Of a DNA stretch of 39,429 nucleotides, positions 15,988-24,690 are shown piece after piece; the first letter of the stretch is position 1; each line of letters starts with the position of its first letter. This DNA is from an uncultured archaeon (GTDB taxonomy: Archaea; Halobacteriota; Methanosarcinia; Methanosarcinales; Methanoperedenaceae): contig CABMII010000056.1 in assembly GCA_902386255.1 (NCBI GenBank), positions 1 through 39,429 of the forward strand, in the 5' to 3' direction. The notes under the pieces are model-generated. The model was not told the origin of the DNA and did no database searches. It saw only the letters and a list, made by a program, of their open reading frames with translations. Made by a program: the position numbers and the translations under genes.

Positions 15988-16433
15988 GCTCGGAAGTTGC
16001 TCCCGAAATACCAAAAGGGAACGGCTGGGAGCCGAATATCCTTGCGTTCTGCTGCAACTGGTGTTCTTATGCGGGCGCAGACCTTGCAGGCGTGAGCAGG
16101 TTCCAGTATCCCCCGACAGTCAAGATTTTGAGGGTCATGTGTTCAAGCAGGGTCGAACCTGCATTCATACTGAAAGCTTTGAATGATGGCGCTGACGGCG
16201 TGCTGATTGCAGGCTGCCACATAGGCGATTGTCATTATATCGACGGCAACAAGAACGCCGAGGTAAGGATAAATAACACGAAGAAAGCGCTGGCAAAACT
16301 CGGGTTTGATAAAAGGCTCAGGCTTGAGTGGATATCTGCCAGTGAAGGATTACGATTTTCAGAAGTCATTAGGGATTTTACAGAAGAAATTAAAAAATTG
16401 GGCCAAAACCCGGTCAAGGAAGTGAAGAAATGA
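15984..16433 (+). CDS. mvhD: MvhD-type [2Fe-2S] electron-transfer protein, copy 1
   Basis: MvhD (149 aa) connects an electron input module to HdrA. The cysteine pattern of its [2Fe-2S] domain is complete: [12 protein letters not shown] (about 26-37), VMCSSRVEP (about 51-59) and [10 protein letters not shown] (about 74-83). No [NiFe] hydrogenase genes accompany it, so input is probably from the FrhB/FdhA-like proteins encoded downstream rather than H2. Coupled to the flanking hdrA genes by ATGA overlaps on both sides. It is clearly paralogous to the copy at 18433. Confidence 0.9.
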   Translation: MSSEVAPEIPKGNGWEPNILAFCCNWCSYAGADLAGVSRFQYPPTVKILRVMCSSRVEPAFILKALNDGADGVLIAGCHIGDCHYIDGNKNAEVRINNTKKALAKLGFDKRLRLEWISASEGLRFSEVIRDFTEEIKKLGQNPVKEVKK

Positions 16434-18436
16434 GCGATATTAAAGGTACTGAAACGAAAAGTACTATTCAGGATAATGAAGAAAAACGGGTCGGTGTGTT
16501 CGTATGCGAATGCGGCGTGAATATCGGAGGCGTAGTTAACACAAAAGCTGTGGCTGAATATATTGGAACTCTGCCAGGCGTGAAAGTAACATCGGTTAAC
16601 AAATTCACTTGCTCTGACTCAGGTCAGGCCGATATCCAGTCGAAAATAAAAGAGCATAATCTTAACCGCGTTGTAGTGGCGGCGTGCTCTCCGAAGACCC
16701 ATGAACCCACATTCCGCGCATGCATCGAGCAGATGGGATTGAACCAGTACTTCCTTGAATTCGTAAATATCAGAGACCACTGCTCATGGATACACATGTG
16801 GGAGAAGGAGAAAGCCACCGAGAAGGCAAAAGACCTTATCCGCATGGGCGTTGAGCGGGCAAAGCTTCTTGAACCGCTGCAGGCAAGCGAAGTCCCTGTT
16901 ACAGATAAAGCGCTCGTTGTGGGCGCAGGCGTGGCAGGAATGCAGGCTGCTCTTGACCTTGCTGATATGGGTTTCCAAGTTTATCTCGTTGAGAAGGAAC
17001 CCTCCATCGGCGGCAGGATGGCGAGGTTTGACAAGGTATTCCCCACGAACGATTGTTCTATTTGCATCCTCGGGCCGAAGATGGTGGAAGTGGCAAGGAA
17101 CAAGAATATCAAGATAATGAGCTATTCGGAAGTGAAAGCAGTGGACGGATACGTGGGCAATTTCAATGTAAAGGTCGAACATAAACCCAGGTACCTTGAT
17201 GTTACAAAATGCACGGGATGCGCAAAATGCAGCGAAGTTTGCCCTGTTGAAGTGCCTTATGATTTCAACGAAGGATTCGGTACGAGAAAAGCAATATATG
17301 TTCCTTTCCCGCAGGCAGTCCCGCTTCGCGCCGTGCTTGATAAGGAGAACTGCATCTCATGCAAAGCGTGCGCCAAGGCGTGCCAGAGTGGTGCGATAAA
17401 TTATGACATGCAGGCTTCGTATACTGACCTGAACGTAGGCGTCATAATAGGGGCAGTGGGTTTTAAGACATATGACCCTGAACCAAGGCATGATTTCGGA
17501 TACGGGTTATACGATAATATCATTACGGCGATGGAGTTTGAGCGGCTTCTTAATGCCGCCGGGCCCACAGGCGGGCACGTTGTGCGCCCATCGGACTGCA
17601 AAGAACCAATACGCGTGGGATTCGTGAACTGTGTTGGTTCGCGCGATAAGGCTACCAATATTTATTGCTCGGGCGTATGCTGTATGTACACAATCAAGAA
17701 TGCACAGCTCCTTAAGGAAAAAAGACCCGAAACTGACCATACTATAATGTATATGGATATCAGGACTACCTTCAGGGGATATGAGGAATCATACAACAGG
17801 TCACGAAACCTTGGCGTGAAATTCCTGCGCGGAAGACCTGTGGAAGTGAAAGAAGACCCTGTTACCAAGAATATCAAGGTGCGGGTTGAGGATACACTAG
17901 CAGGTGAAATAAGGAATCTTGAGTTCGATCTTCTCGTACTTGCAACAGGCATTGTCCCGAACGAAGGGATCGGTCAGATACAGCAATTATTGAAATTATC
18001 AAAAGCAGCGGATGGTCTTCTGATGGAAGCTCATCCCAAATTAAAGCCAGTGGATACCACTATCGATGGCGTGTTCCTCGCTGGCTGCGCTTCAGGGCCC
18101 AAGGATATTCCATACGCAGTCTCCCAGGGCAGCGCATGCGCAAGCCGCGCCACGATTTTGCTTAAGAATAAGAAAGCTATAACAGAAGGCATCACTGCAG
18201 TCGTTAATCCTGATGTGTGTGTGGGATGCCAGGTTTGCATATCTATGTGCCCGTTCCAGGCTATCAAATTGGATGAACAGGCTGGCAAGGCAAATGTGGT
18301 AAAAGCACTGTGCAAAGGGTGCGGAACATGTGTTACAGCCTGCCCGACAGGTGCGCTTGAGCAGAGCCATTTCAAGAATAAACAGATACTTGCGCAGGTC
18401 AAGAATGTGTTTAAGTTCCAGGAGGTGGCGGCATGA
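16430..18436 (+). CDS. hdrA: Heterodisulfide reductase subunit A, second copy
   Basis: Complete single HdrA, 668 aa. Domains in order: N-terminal HdrA domain ([20 protein letters not shown], about 23-42), FAD-binding thioredoxin-reductase-like fold ([17 protein letters not shown] near 163), NDCSIC, inserted ferredoxin ([24 protein letters not shown]) and C-terminal two-cluster ferredoxin ([24 protein letters not shown]). All cluster cysteines are present. In a fusion-plus-single arrangement it may form the second half of an HdrA heterodimer with the upstream protein. Joined to both mvhD genes by ATGA overlaps. Confidence 0.93.
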   Translation: MSDIKGTETKSTIQDNEEKRVGVFVCECGVNIGGVVNTKAVAEYIGTLPGVKVTSVNKFTCSDSGQADIQSKIKEHNLNRVVVAACSPKTHEPTFRACIEQMGLNQYFLEFVNIRDHCSWIHMWEKEKATEKAKDLIRMGVERAKLLEPLQASEVPVTDKALVVGAGVAGMQAALDLADMGFQVYLVEKEPSIGGRMARFDKVFPTNDCSICILGPKMVEVARNKNIKIMSYSEVKAVDGYVGNFNVKVEHKPRYLDVTKCTGCAKCSEVCPVEVPYDFNEGFGTRKAIYVPFPQAVPLRAVLDKENCISCKACAKACQSGAINYDMQASYTDLNVGVIIGAVGFKTYDPEPRHDFGYGLYDNIITAMEFERLLNAAGPTGGHVVRPSDCKEPIRVGFVNCVGSRDKATNIYCSGVCCMYTIKNAQLLKEKRPETDHTIMYMDIRTTFRGYEESYNRSRNLGVKFLRGRPVEVKEDPVTKNIKVRVEDTLAGEIRNLEFDLLVLATGIVPNEGIGQIQQLLKLSKAADGLLMEAHPKLKPVDTTIDGVFLAGCASGPKDIPYAVSQGSACASRATILLKNKKAITEGITAVVNPDVCVGCQVCISMCPFQAIKLDEQAGKANVVKALCKGCGTCVTACPTGALEQSHFKNKQILAQVKNVFKFQEVAA

Positions 18437-18894
18437 GCTCAGAAGCTGTTACGGCTCAACCCGCGCCGAAAGGGAATGGCTGGGAACCCAAAATCGTGGC
18501 ATTCTGCTGTAACTGGTGTTCATACGGAGGCGCTGACAGCGCGGGGATGGGAAGATTCCAGCAGCCTGCTTCAGCGAGAATAATACGGGTAATGTGTTCA
18601 GGCAGGATAGACCCGCTGCATGTGTTCAATGCATTCCTTGAAGGCGCTGACGCCGTACTTGTGACAGGATGCCATATAGGCGACTGCCATTACGTTAACG
18701 GCAATGATAAGACAAAAATAAAATACAAATATATTGAAAACGTTGCGCGTGAGCTTGGTCTTGAAAAAGAGAGGCTCCAGCTTAACTGGATATCGGCAAG
18801 CGAAGGAGAGAAGTTCGCAAATTTCATCCGAGATGTCACAGAGCAGATTAAAAAGATAGGTCCGAGTCCCTTGAAACCTGAGGGGGTGGCGTAA
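18433..18894 (+). CDS. mvhD: MvhD-type [2Fe-2S] electron-transfer protein, copy 2
   Basis: 153-aa paralog of the gene at 15984, opening similarly (MSSEA..., then [20 protein letters not shown]). It keeps the [2Fe-2S] cysteines in [19 protein letters not shown] and [10 protein letters not shown]. The two HdrA-MvhD units in tandem suggest the pair was duplicated as a block and diverged. It overlaps the next gene by TAATG. Its position directly before frhB makes it the more likely contact for the F420-oxidising subunit, which is inference. Confidence 0.9.
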   Translation: MSSEAVTAQPAPKGNGWEPKIVAFCCNWCSYGGADSAGMGRFQQPASARIIRVMCSGRIDPLHVFNAFLEGADAVLVTGCHIGDCHYVNGNDKTKIKYKYIENVARELGLEKERLQLNWISASEGEKFANFIRDVTEQIKKIGPSPLKPEGVA

Positions 18895-20048
18895 TGCAAA
18901 AGGGTGAGATGTATGTTGGCTGGTCAACTAAAGACGATGTGAGAAAACGCGGAGGATCCGGCGGTCTTGTTACTTCCATGCTGGCTGCTGCGCTTGAAAA
19001 GAAATTAGTGGACGCTGCTGTGGTGCTGAAGAAAATAAATGAGTTCGAGGCTGTCCCGATAATCACCTCTGATATTAATGAAGTCTTGAATTCTGCGGGT
19101 TCCTTGCACTCGGTTCCGAGTAACTTTGCAAAACTCATCGCAAATAAGAACCTGAAGGTCGCTCTTCCTGCAAAAGGATGCGATGTGCGTGGTATAATCG
19201 AGCAGGGTAAGCGCAATGCGATAGCTCTTGATAATACATTTATAATCGGCCTTAATTGCGGCGGCTCGATGCACCCTGTTGTAACGCGTGAAATGCTTGA
19301 AGTGATGTACAAGATAAAACCGGAAGATGTTCACGGCGAAGAGATTGAAAAGGGCAAGCTCATTTTTGAGACAAAAGACGGAAAAGAGCATGCCATAACC
19401 ATTGACGAACTTGAAGAGAAAGGTTACGGAAGACGTGAAAGCTGCCGGTACTGCACGATAAAGATACCAAATAATGCCGATATCGCCTGCGGTAACTGGG
19501 GCGTGACCGGAGACCTTGTCGGTAAAGCCACATTTGTGGAGATTAATTCCGAAAAGGGAGCAAAACTCCTGCAGAATGCGATTGATGCAGGATATGTGCA
19601 GGTTCAGAAAACTGATGAGAAAGGAGTTGCAATGCGCACCAAGATAAAAGGCGTGATGGAAGACCTTGGCAAGAAATGGAAGGCGAAATTGTTTGTGCCG
19701 ATTGATAATGGCAGACTTGAGTATTTCAGGAAAGAGCTTGAGAATTGCATAGACTGCGGCGCCTGCAAGGCTGTGTGCCCGACATGCTCATGCGGCGATG
19801 TTTCAAAATGCACCGAGTACCATTCCCGCGGCGACGCTTATAAGATGTCGATGTACCATCTGGTGCGCTTCTTGCATCTTGCTGATTCATGCATCGGATG
19901 CGGGCAGTGCAGCGATGTGTGTCCTGTGGATATTCCGCTCACAAGGCTGTACAGGCGGTTTGCCAACCCTGTGCAGGAGCAGTTGAAGTATGAGCCCGGA
20001 ATGGATATGCGAAAACCGCCGTATTTCGAGGTGAAGTTAAATGATTGA
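18894..20048 (+). CDS. frhB: F420-reducing hydrogenase/dehydrogenase beta subunit (FrhB/FdhB-like)
   Basis: A 384-aa flavoprotein that exchanges electrons with coenzyme F420. The N-half has the FrhB glycine-rich nucleotide/flavin region (RGGSGGLVTSMLAAALE near residue 18) and the conserved ESCRYCTIKIPNNADIACGNWG (about 183-204). A C-terminal ferredoxin part carries CIDCGACKAVCPTCSC and CIGCGQCSDVCPVD. The layout is FdhB-like. GGGGTGG precedes ATG 18894; a second ATG five codons on is possible. In this operon it would link the F420 pool to the HdrA/MvhD chain. Ends with an 8-bp overlap into the next gene. Confidence 0.92.
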   Translation: MQKGEMYVGWSTKDDVRKRGGSGGLVTSMLAAALEKKLVDAAVVLKKINEFEAVPIITSDINEVLNSAGSLHSVPSNFAKLIANKNLKVALPAKGCDVRGIIEQGKRNAIALDNTFIIGLNCGGSMHPVVTREMLEVMYKIKPEDVHGEEIEKGKLIFETKDGKEHAITIDELEEKGYGRRESCRYCTIKIPNNADIACGNWGVTGDLVGKATFVEINSEKGAKLLQNAIDAGYVQVQKTDEKGVAMRTKIKGVMEDLGKKWKAKLFVPIDNGRLEYFRKELENCIDCGACKAVCPTCSCGDVSKCTEYHSRGDAYKMSMYHLVRFLHLADSCIGCGQCSDVCPVDIPLTRLYRRFANPVQEQLKYEPGMDMRKPPYFEVKLND

Positions 20049-20466
20049 AGATACTAGTTTTAATAAGAACCAGAAAAAGGAAGAAGTGCGCAAACTTGCT
20101 CCGGATCTATTTGGTTCATTGGGAGAAGGGATGTTAGCTAAAGAGGATATAGAGATATTAAGAAAATCTTCCGGATTAACTCCTCTGGGGTTTGGTGTTG
20201 ATGTTCGTGATAGAGTTCTGAATAGATGTTCCATGGGTGAGGGATTTTCTACCACAGAGGTCACAGAGAACACAGAGATACTTAAGAATTCATCTGGATT
20301 ATCACCACTTCGTCCATTTGGCGAGATTCACAATACAAATTTTAAGAGCAGTTCTTTGGATGAGGTATTTCCAGCCACCGAAGACGCAAAGACAGTGAGA
20401 AATTCTTCAGGGTTGACTACATTGTGCCCCGGCAGCGAGATTTACAAAAGACGGGTGATTAAATGA
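20041..20466 (+). CDS. Unknown 141-aa protein with three internal repeats
   Basis: The protein consists mostly of three degenerate repeats of about 36-41 residues, each with a core like LRKSSGLTPLG (about residues 40-50), LKNSSGLSPLRP (about 80-91) and VRNSSGLTTLCP (about 118-129). Each core is preceded by an acidic Gly/Phe segment (GEGM, GEGF, DEVF). It is Ser/Thr rich, has two cysteines, no membrane helix and no known fold. DNA inside repeat 2 (ACCACAGAGGTCACAGAG, near 20259) looks like a common dispersed genomic repeat, so the gene may have grown from repeat DNA. It overlaps frhB by 8 bp and the FdhA-like gene by ATGA, so it is translated as part of the complex operon. No homolog recognised. 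Confidence 0.55.
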   Translation: MIEDTSFNKNQKKEEVRKLAPDLFGSLGEGMLAKEDIEILRKSSGLTPLGFGVDVRDRVLNRCSMGEGFSTTEVTENTEILKNSSGLSPLRPFGEIHNTNFKSSSLDEVFPATEDAKTVRNSSGLTTLCPGSEIYKRRVIK

Positions 20467-21878
20467 CCGGTAATGTTTATTCAACAATATGTCCTGGCTG
20501 CAATTTCGGCTGCGGGCTATACGTTCGAGAAAATGGCGCTCTTGAAGTTGATTTCAGGAAATCATCACCCGCAAATGCTGGAAAGCTGTGCAGGTTCTGG
20601 ATGAGCCTTCCGCGCCTGTATGCGCCTGTTAAATCTATGATTGAGGGCAAGGAAACTACGCTTGATGAGGCTGCAAACGAAGCGGCTAAGAGGATTTCAG
20701 CAAGTAAAGGTTCGGTGGCTTTCCTCTCATCGGGGAATACCACATGCGAAGAGCTTCTTGCATTCCGCAATATCGCTGAATCATATTTGTGCACAGGAGC
20801 AGGTTTTGAGTCGCTGCCCAAAGATGCATACCAGACATTGAGCGTGGGAATTCCGTACAGTGATATCGAGGCTTCAAAACATATCGTGCTTTTCATAGAC
20901 CCATATGAGCAGTATCCCCTCATCGTGCGGCGCCTACTTTGCGCCAAAAAGAGAGGTGCGAAGGTAACTTCGGTGTGGTGGAAGGATATGCCGCTGGCTG
21001 ATGAGAATATAAGACCTGCCGATATTTCAAAATTGCAGCTTACAAAGGATTCGCTCATTATTTCCGATTTCCATCCGCTTTTGGATGCCGAACAGGTAAA
21101 AAGTATGCTTGCCCTTGCAAAGAATGCAGGCGCAAGAATAACATTTTTGAAGCCTTTTGCGAATTCTACAGGCGCATATTTATTGTATAAGGATGCAAAG
21201 CAAAAGTCACCGGCGCAACTTGTTGATGACATCAATAAAGGAACGATAAAGACCCTGTTCTGTCTTGAATCCGACCCGTCTGCGCTGATACCATCCGAAA
21301 CCCTTTCAAAACTAACGAACCTGATAGTCCAGACCGGGCAGGCGGCCATGGCAAAAGCGAATATAATTATTGCCCACGAGCCGCTTTATAAGAAAAAAGG
21401 CACGCTTATCAACAACGAGGGACGGGCGCAGGCTCTTGGCGGCGCAGGCACAAGCGGGCTTGATGCGCTTGGGATTATTGCAGGCGCCAAATTTGATTTC
21501 AATGCTCTTCATGAATCCGTTAAAAAGGCGATTGGCGTTTCGGTAATCGATGAATTCACAATCCCGAAGTACGAAAGACCTTCTTACGGTGCGATACAGG
21601 GTGCCGCTAAACTGGCTGAAGCCAAAACGGCGCTTATTAGCGTGTACAACCCGTTCATGTGGTTTGGTTTAGTAGATGACAACGATTTTGTAGAGTTGAA
21701 CCTGAACACCGTGAGGGCGCTAAAGCTCCTGAAAGGCGGGACGCTAAAGATAAAATCCAACGGCAGCGCAATAGAAAAGAAGTTCAAGGTGGCGCCTGTG
21801 CAGGATAATATTTTGCTGACAGGCAGGAAGTTTGGCATTGAAAAGGGGATTCTCACGCCAGTTGAGATTTCGAGGTGA
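20463..21878 (+). CDS. FdhA/NuoG-like molybdopterin-oxidoreductase-family protein
   Basis: A 471-aa protein with the N-terminal [4Fe-4S] motif of the family (Cys10, Cys13, Cys17, Cys43) and a Rossmann-rich body; GTLINNEGRAQ near residue 319 is typical of FdhA/NuoG. It is shorter than formate dehydrogenase alpha subunits (about 680 aa) and appears to lack the C-terminal cofactor-capping domain. The region that should hold the Mo/W-ligating Cys or selenocysteine reads FESLPKDAY, with neither residue. It may be an electron-carrying or structural relic, as in NuoG, or use a different substrate; formate oxidation is doubtful. Next to frhB it mirrors an fdhBA arrangement. Confidence 0.75.
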   Translation: MTGNVYSTICPGCNFGCGLYVRENGALEVDFRKSSPANAGKLCRFWMSLPRLYAPVKSMIEGKETTLDEAANEAAKRISASKGSVAFLSSGNTTCEELLAFRNIAESYLCTGAGFESLPKDAYQTLSVGIPYSDIEASKHIVLFIDPYEQYPLIVRRLLCAKKRGAKVTSVWWKDMPLADENIRPADISKLQLTKDSLIISDFHPLLDAEQVKSMLALAKNAGARITFLKPFANSTGAYLLYKDAKQKSPAQLVDDINKGTIKTLFCLESDPSALIPSETLSKLTNLIVQTGQAAMAKANIIIAHEPLYKKKGTLINNEGRAQALGGAGTSGLDALGIIAGAKFDFNALHESVKKAIGVSVIDEFTIPKYERPSYGAIQGAAKLAEAKTALISVYNPFMWFGLVDDNDFVELNLNTVRALKLLKGGTLKIKSNGSAIEKKFKVAPVQDNILLTGRKFGIEKGILTPVEISR

Positions 21879-21883
21879 TAAGT

Positions 21884-22135
21884 ATGGCAGAAGAGACAGC
21901 AGTTAAAGCATCGCCGGAAGTTAAAGCTGAGACACCGAAAGCCGACCCGAACAAGGAGTTCGTGGATGGAATCATGGCAGAGATGAGCTTGAAAGGCGCA
22001 TCAAAGAAGCGGCTTATCAAGAAGCTGGGTGAGCAGTATGGTTTTGATAAGCAGAGGGTTATGTTCAAACTGAAGAGGGCGCTGATTACAGAGAGGTATG
22101 CGGCGGCGCATGCGGAGAGCGGCGCGGGGCATTGA
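21884..22135 (+). CDS. Small basic helical protein (83 aa), end of hdr operon
   Basis: GGTGA lies five bases before ATG 21884, so this start is preferred over the GTG at 21875. The N-terminal 25 residues are acidic and Ala/Pro-rich (likely flexible), followed by a basic helical domain (GASKKRLIKKLGEQYGFDKQRVMFKLKRALI). It resembles a small winged-helix or Hdr-associated accessory domain, but I cannot assign a family. It overlaps the region of the FdhA-like stop and ends only 11 bp from the convergent hsdM, so it marks the operon's end. Confidence 0.6.
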   Translation: MAEETAVKASPEVKAETPKADPNKEFVDGIMAEMSLKGASKKRLIKKLGEQYGFDKQRVMFKLKRALITERYAAAHAESGAGH

Positions 22136-22146
22136 CTTATTAGAAA

Positions 22147-23655
22147 TTAAGTCTGTTTTAGCAAGCTTCTTAATTCACTAATATTACTTTTTATTTTTTT
22201 CTCCAGCCCCTCAATTTTTTCCATTATAACTTCCGGCTTTTCATACGTTACTTCTTCATATTCAATCTCTTTATACTTCGAGATAGAAAGGTCATAACCA
22301 TTTCTTTTAATTTCCTCAAAAGGAACAAAGAAGCACTTCCCTTTCCTATCTACAGGTTTTTCCTCATACCGATTTTTGAACCTTTCGATTATGTCTGGAA
22401 TATCTCCCTTCCCGTCAGTGAAATTCCTTTTATCATCAAGAGAATAGCCGTCTGCATCCATATCATAGAACCATACCTTGTCTGTCTTATCCCCTTTTAT
22501 GAAAACAAGCACAGCCGTTGAGACGCCAGCGTATGGTTTGAATACGCCTGAAGGCATGGAGATAACAGCCTCAAGCTGGCATTTTTCAAGCAGTAACTGC
22601 CGTAGTTTTTTATGTGCATTTGAAGTCCCGAACAGCACCCCGTCAGGGACTATGACACTGCATTTTCCTCCAATCTGAAGGAGGTTCATCATCCTTTCCA
22701 CAAAGAGAAGCTCGGTCTTGGTCGTTCCTACGGTCAGGTGGTCGTTGATATCACTCTTATCAATGCTTCCTTTAAATGGCGGATTCGCAAGGACAACGGT
22801 ATATTTGTTTTCTTCCGTGAACCTTTTGGAAAGGGTATCCATCAGTGTAATATTTGGCGTCGGTATGCCGTGAAGTACCAGATTCATGAGGGATATTCTT
22901 ATCATCGTGGAATCAAAGTCGAACCCGTAGAAGGAACTCCACAAAATGCCCCACGCTTTCTTGTCCGTTATCTTGTCGCCGTACAATCCGTAATGCTGCC
23001 CTTCATCGTCCTCACAGACCATATCCTGGCTTGTATGTTTCCTGATTATGTGCTCGTAGGCATTGATAAGGAATCCTGCCGTTCCGCATGCTGGGTCACA
23101 TATCCTGTCTCCGATATCTGGGTCAACAAGTTCCACCATCATCCTGATTATATGCCTTGGCGTCCTGAACTGGCCATTCATCCCTGAGGTCTTCAGTTCG
23201 CTTAAGAGGTATTCGTAGATGTCCCCCTGCGTGTCCCGGTTCTGTGCTGTAATATTAAGTTCATCAAGGATTGAGACTGCTTCCTGAACAAGAGAAGGCT
23301 TGGGGATAATGAAAACTGCATCCTTCATGTGCTCCGAGAAGAGCGTCTTTTCACCGTCATGGATGTTCTTGATGAAAGGAAACACTACGTCCCTCACATG
23401 GATTAGCATCTTCTCGGCTGGATAGTGTTTCCAGCTTGACCACCTGCAATCCTCATGCCCTTCAAAGACGGACTTATAGGGCTGTTTGCTTGCGCGTGCC
23501 CTTTTCTGTTCTGCCGCGTCCATATCCTCAAGGCGCTTCATGAAAATCAGGTATGACATCTGCTCGATGGAGGAGAGAGGGTTTGATAAGCCGCCGCTCC
23601 AGAATTTGTCCCAGAGGGCGTCTATTTTGGATTTGAGTTCGGGAGCGAGTTTCAT
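22147..23655 (-). CDS. hsdM: Type I restriction-modification methyltransferase subunit
   Basis: HsdM (502 aa) is the N6-adenine methyltransferase subunit of a type I R-M complex. The N-terminal helical domain (LKSKIDALWDKFWSGG, about 8-23) is followed by the SAM site DPACGTAGF (about 192-200) and the catalytic NPPF (about 297-300), then a C-terminal coiled segment that contacts HsdS. It appears complete and active. Its first 46 codons are present a second time at 24507-24644, on the other side of a PIN-domain gene pair. It is separated from hsdS by about 4.1 kb of inserted genes. Confidence 0.94.
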   Translation of the reverse strand: MKLAPELKSKIDALWDKFWSGGLSNPLSSIEQMSYLIFMKRLEDMDAAEQKRARASKQPYKSVFEGHEDCRWSSWKHYPAEKMLIHVRDVVFPFIKNIHDGEKTLFSEHMKDAVFIIPKPSLVQEAVSILDELNITAQNRDTQGDIYEYLLSELKTSGMNGQFRTPRHIIRMMVELVDPDIGDRICDPACGTAGFLINAYEHIIRKHTSQDMVCEDDEGQHYGLYGDKITDKKAWGILWSSFYGFDFDSTMIRISLMNLVLHGIPTPNITLMDTLSKRFTEENKYTVVLANPPFKGSIDKSDINDHLTVGTTKTELLFVERMMNLLQIGGKCSVIVPDGVLFGTSNAHKKLRQLLLEKCQLEAVISMPSGVFKPYAGVSTAVLVFIKGDKTDKVWFYDMDADGYSLDDKRNFTDGKGDIPDIIERFKNRYEEKPVDRKGKCFFVPFEEIKRNGYDLSISKYKEIEYEEVTYEKPEVIMEKIEGLEKKIKSNISELRSLLKQT

Positions 23656-23662
23656 AATATCT

Positions 23663-24160
23663 CTATTTTTGAAAAATCTCTTTTGTGCTTAAAATTTCAT
23701 TCATGTGAACTGCATTTATTCCAATCTTTTTACACATACCGAATAATGGAAAATCATCTGTTAGAACTAATCCATTATTTTTCCTTGCAGCCACGACAAT
23801 TGAAGTATCGGTAAAACCAAATTTTATTAATTCAGTCTCATTGAGAAGATTTGTTTTTGATACATATTCTTCATCTATTTTTTCAAGTACGGGTCTATTT
23901 GCGTCAATGAATTCAGAGAATTTATTTTCTTTTAATTTTGTTGCAAAATTTGATACTTCGGTTAAAATATGAGGGGTAACTATAATTTTTTTCTTTGCGA
24001 TGAATTGCAGAAGTAATTCATAATCCTCTATTTTATAATTTTTATTTGAAAGTCTTTTAAAATTAGTTATGCACTCTTTGTCGTACAAACCCATTAGTAT
24101 CAATAATAATGGACTTGTATCCGGTATTACGGTCTTGCTTTTAGTATATAAATTTGGCAT
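23663..24160 (-). CDS. PIN-domain protein (probable toxin RNase)
   Basis: A 165-aa protein with the acidic residues of a PIN nuclease in order: IPDTSPLL (Asp14), LTEVS (Glu68), FTDTSIVVAA (Asp118) and LVLTDDF (Asp135/136). PIN proteins cleave RNA and are often toxins (VapC type). It lies 13 bp downstream of a small partner gene, a typical antitoxin-toxin arrangement, and 7 bp upstream of hsdM. Lower G+C than hsdM suggests acquisition. Confidence 0.75.
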   Translation of the reverse strand: MPNLYTKSKTVIPDTSPLLLILMGLYDKECITNFKRLSNKNYKIEDYELLLQFIAKKKIIVTPHILTEVSNFATKLKENKFSEFIDANRPVLEKIDEEYVSKTNLLNETELIKFGFTDTSIVVAARKNNGLVLTDDFPLFGMCKKIGINAVHMNEILSTKEIFQK

Positions 24161-24173
24161 AAAAATGTTTTCT

Positions 24174-24416
24174 TTATAGGCTATTAGCAGACAAAGGCGT
24201 TATCTCTGTGACATAAAGAATATCTCCTGTCTTATTATCCACGCCAACTTTAAATGAGTGAGGTATATCTTCAAAAACATTTTGAATCACACATATAACT
24301 ATCCATTTTTTATTTGATTCATCAAGCTTAACATTCTTTACTTCAAAGAAAAATTTTATTTTCTTAATATTTTCAAAATATTCCCTTACAGCCATCGTAG
24401 CCTGTTTTGCATCCAT
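24174..24416 (-). CDS. Small partner of the PIN protein (80 aa)
   Basis: GGTGAT precedes ATG 24416 (DAKQATMAVREYFENIKK...); two in-frame GTG codons upstream are part of the ribosome binding site itself. The product is alpha/beta with an N-terminal helix and a curved sheet (FFEVKNVKLDE, KWIVICVIQNVF, FKVGVDNKTGDILYV), resembling small PepSY-like or antitoxin-like folds. I do not recognise a named family; the antitoxin role is inferred from position before the PIN gene. Confidence 0.5.
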   Translation of the reverse strand: MDAKQATMAVREYFENIKKIKFFFEVKNVKLDESNKKWIVICVIQNVFEDIPHSFKVGVDNKTGDILYVTEITPLSANSL

Positions 24417-24485
24417 TAAAATCACCACTTATAACTTTGTGTATTAAAATCGTGCTCTAAGCAATAAACTTTTGTTTCCCTTATC

Positions 24486-24644
24486 CTATTTTTTCTGCTC
24501 GGTCATGTCCATATCCTCAAGGCGCTTCATGAAAATCAGGTATGACATCTGCTCGATGGAGGATAGCAGATTTGATAAGCCGCCGCTCCAGAATTTGTCC
24601 CAGAGGGCGTCTATTTTGGATTTTAGTTCGGGGGCGAGGCGCAT
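24486..24644 (-). pseudogene. Duplicated 5' end of hsdM
   Basis: This minus-strand frame reads MRLAPELKSKIDALWDKFWS and continues like the N-terminus of the intact HsdM at 23655 for about 46 residues, then diverges (MDMTEQKK) into a TAG stop. The DNA match spans 24507-24644 against 23518-23655, a constant offset of 989 bp, with only about nine differences. The two copies flank the PIN gene pair. This is a 5' gene fragment, not a functional methyltransferase. Confidence 0.9.
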
Positions 24645-24690
24645 TGTATGTTTCCCTTAGATATTGTGTATATTCTTTAAGTTATGTTTC

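Noticed and set aside
20463-21878. Tungsten/molybdenum formylmethanofuran dehydrogenase subunit B
   Set aside because: The N-terminal cysteine spacing and GTLINNEGRAQ fit FdhA/NuoG better, and no other fwd genes are present.
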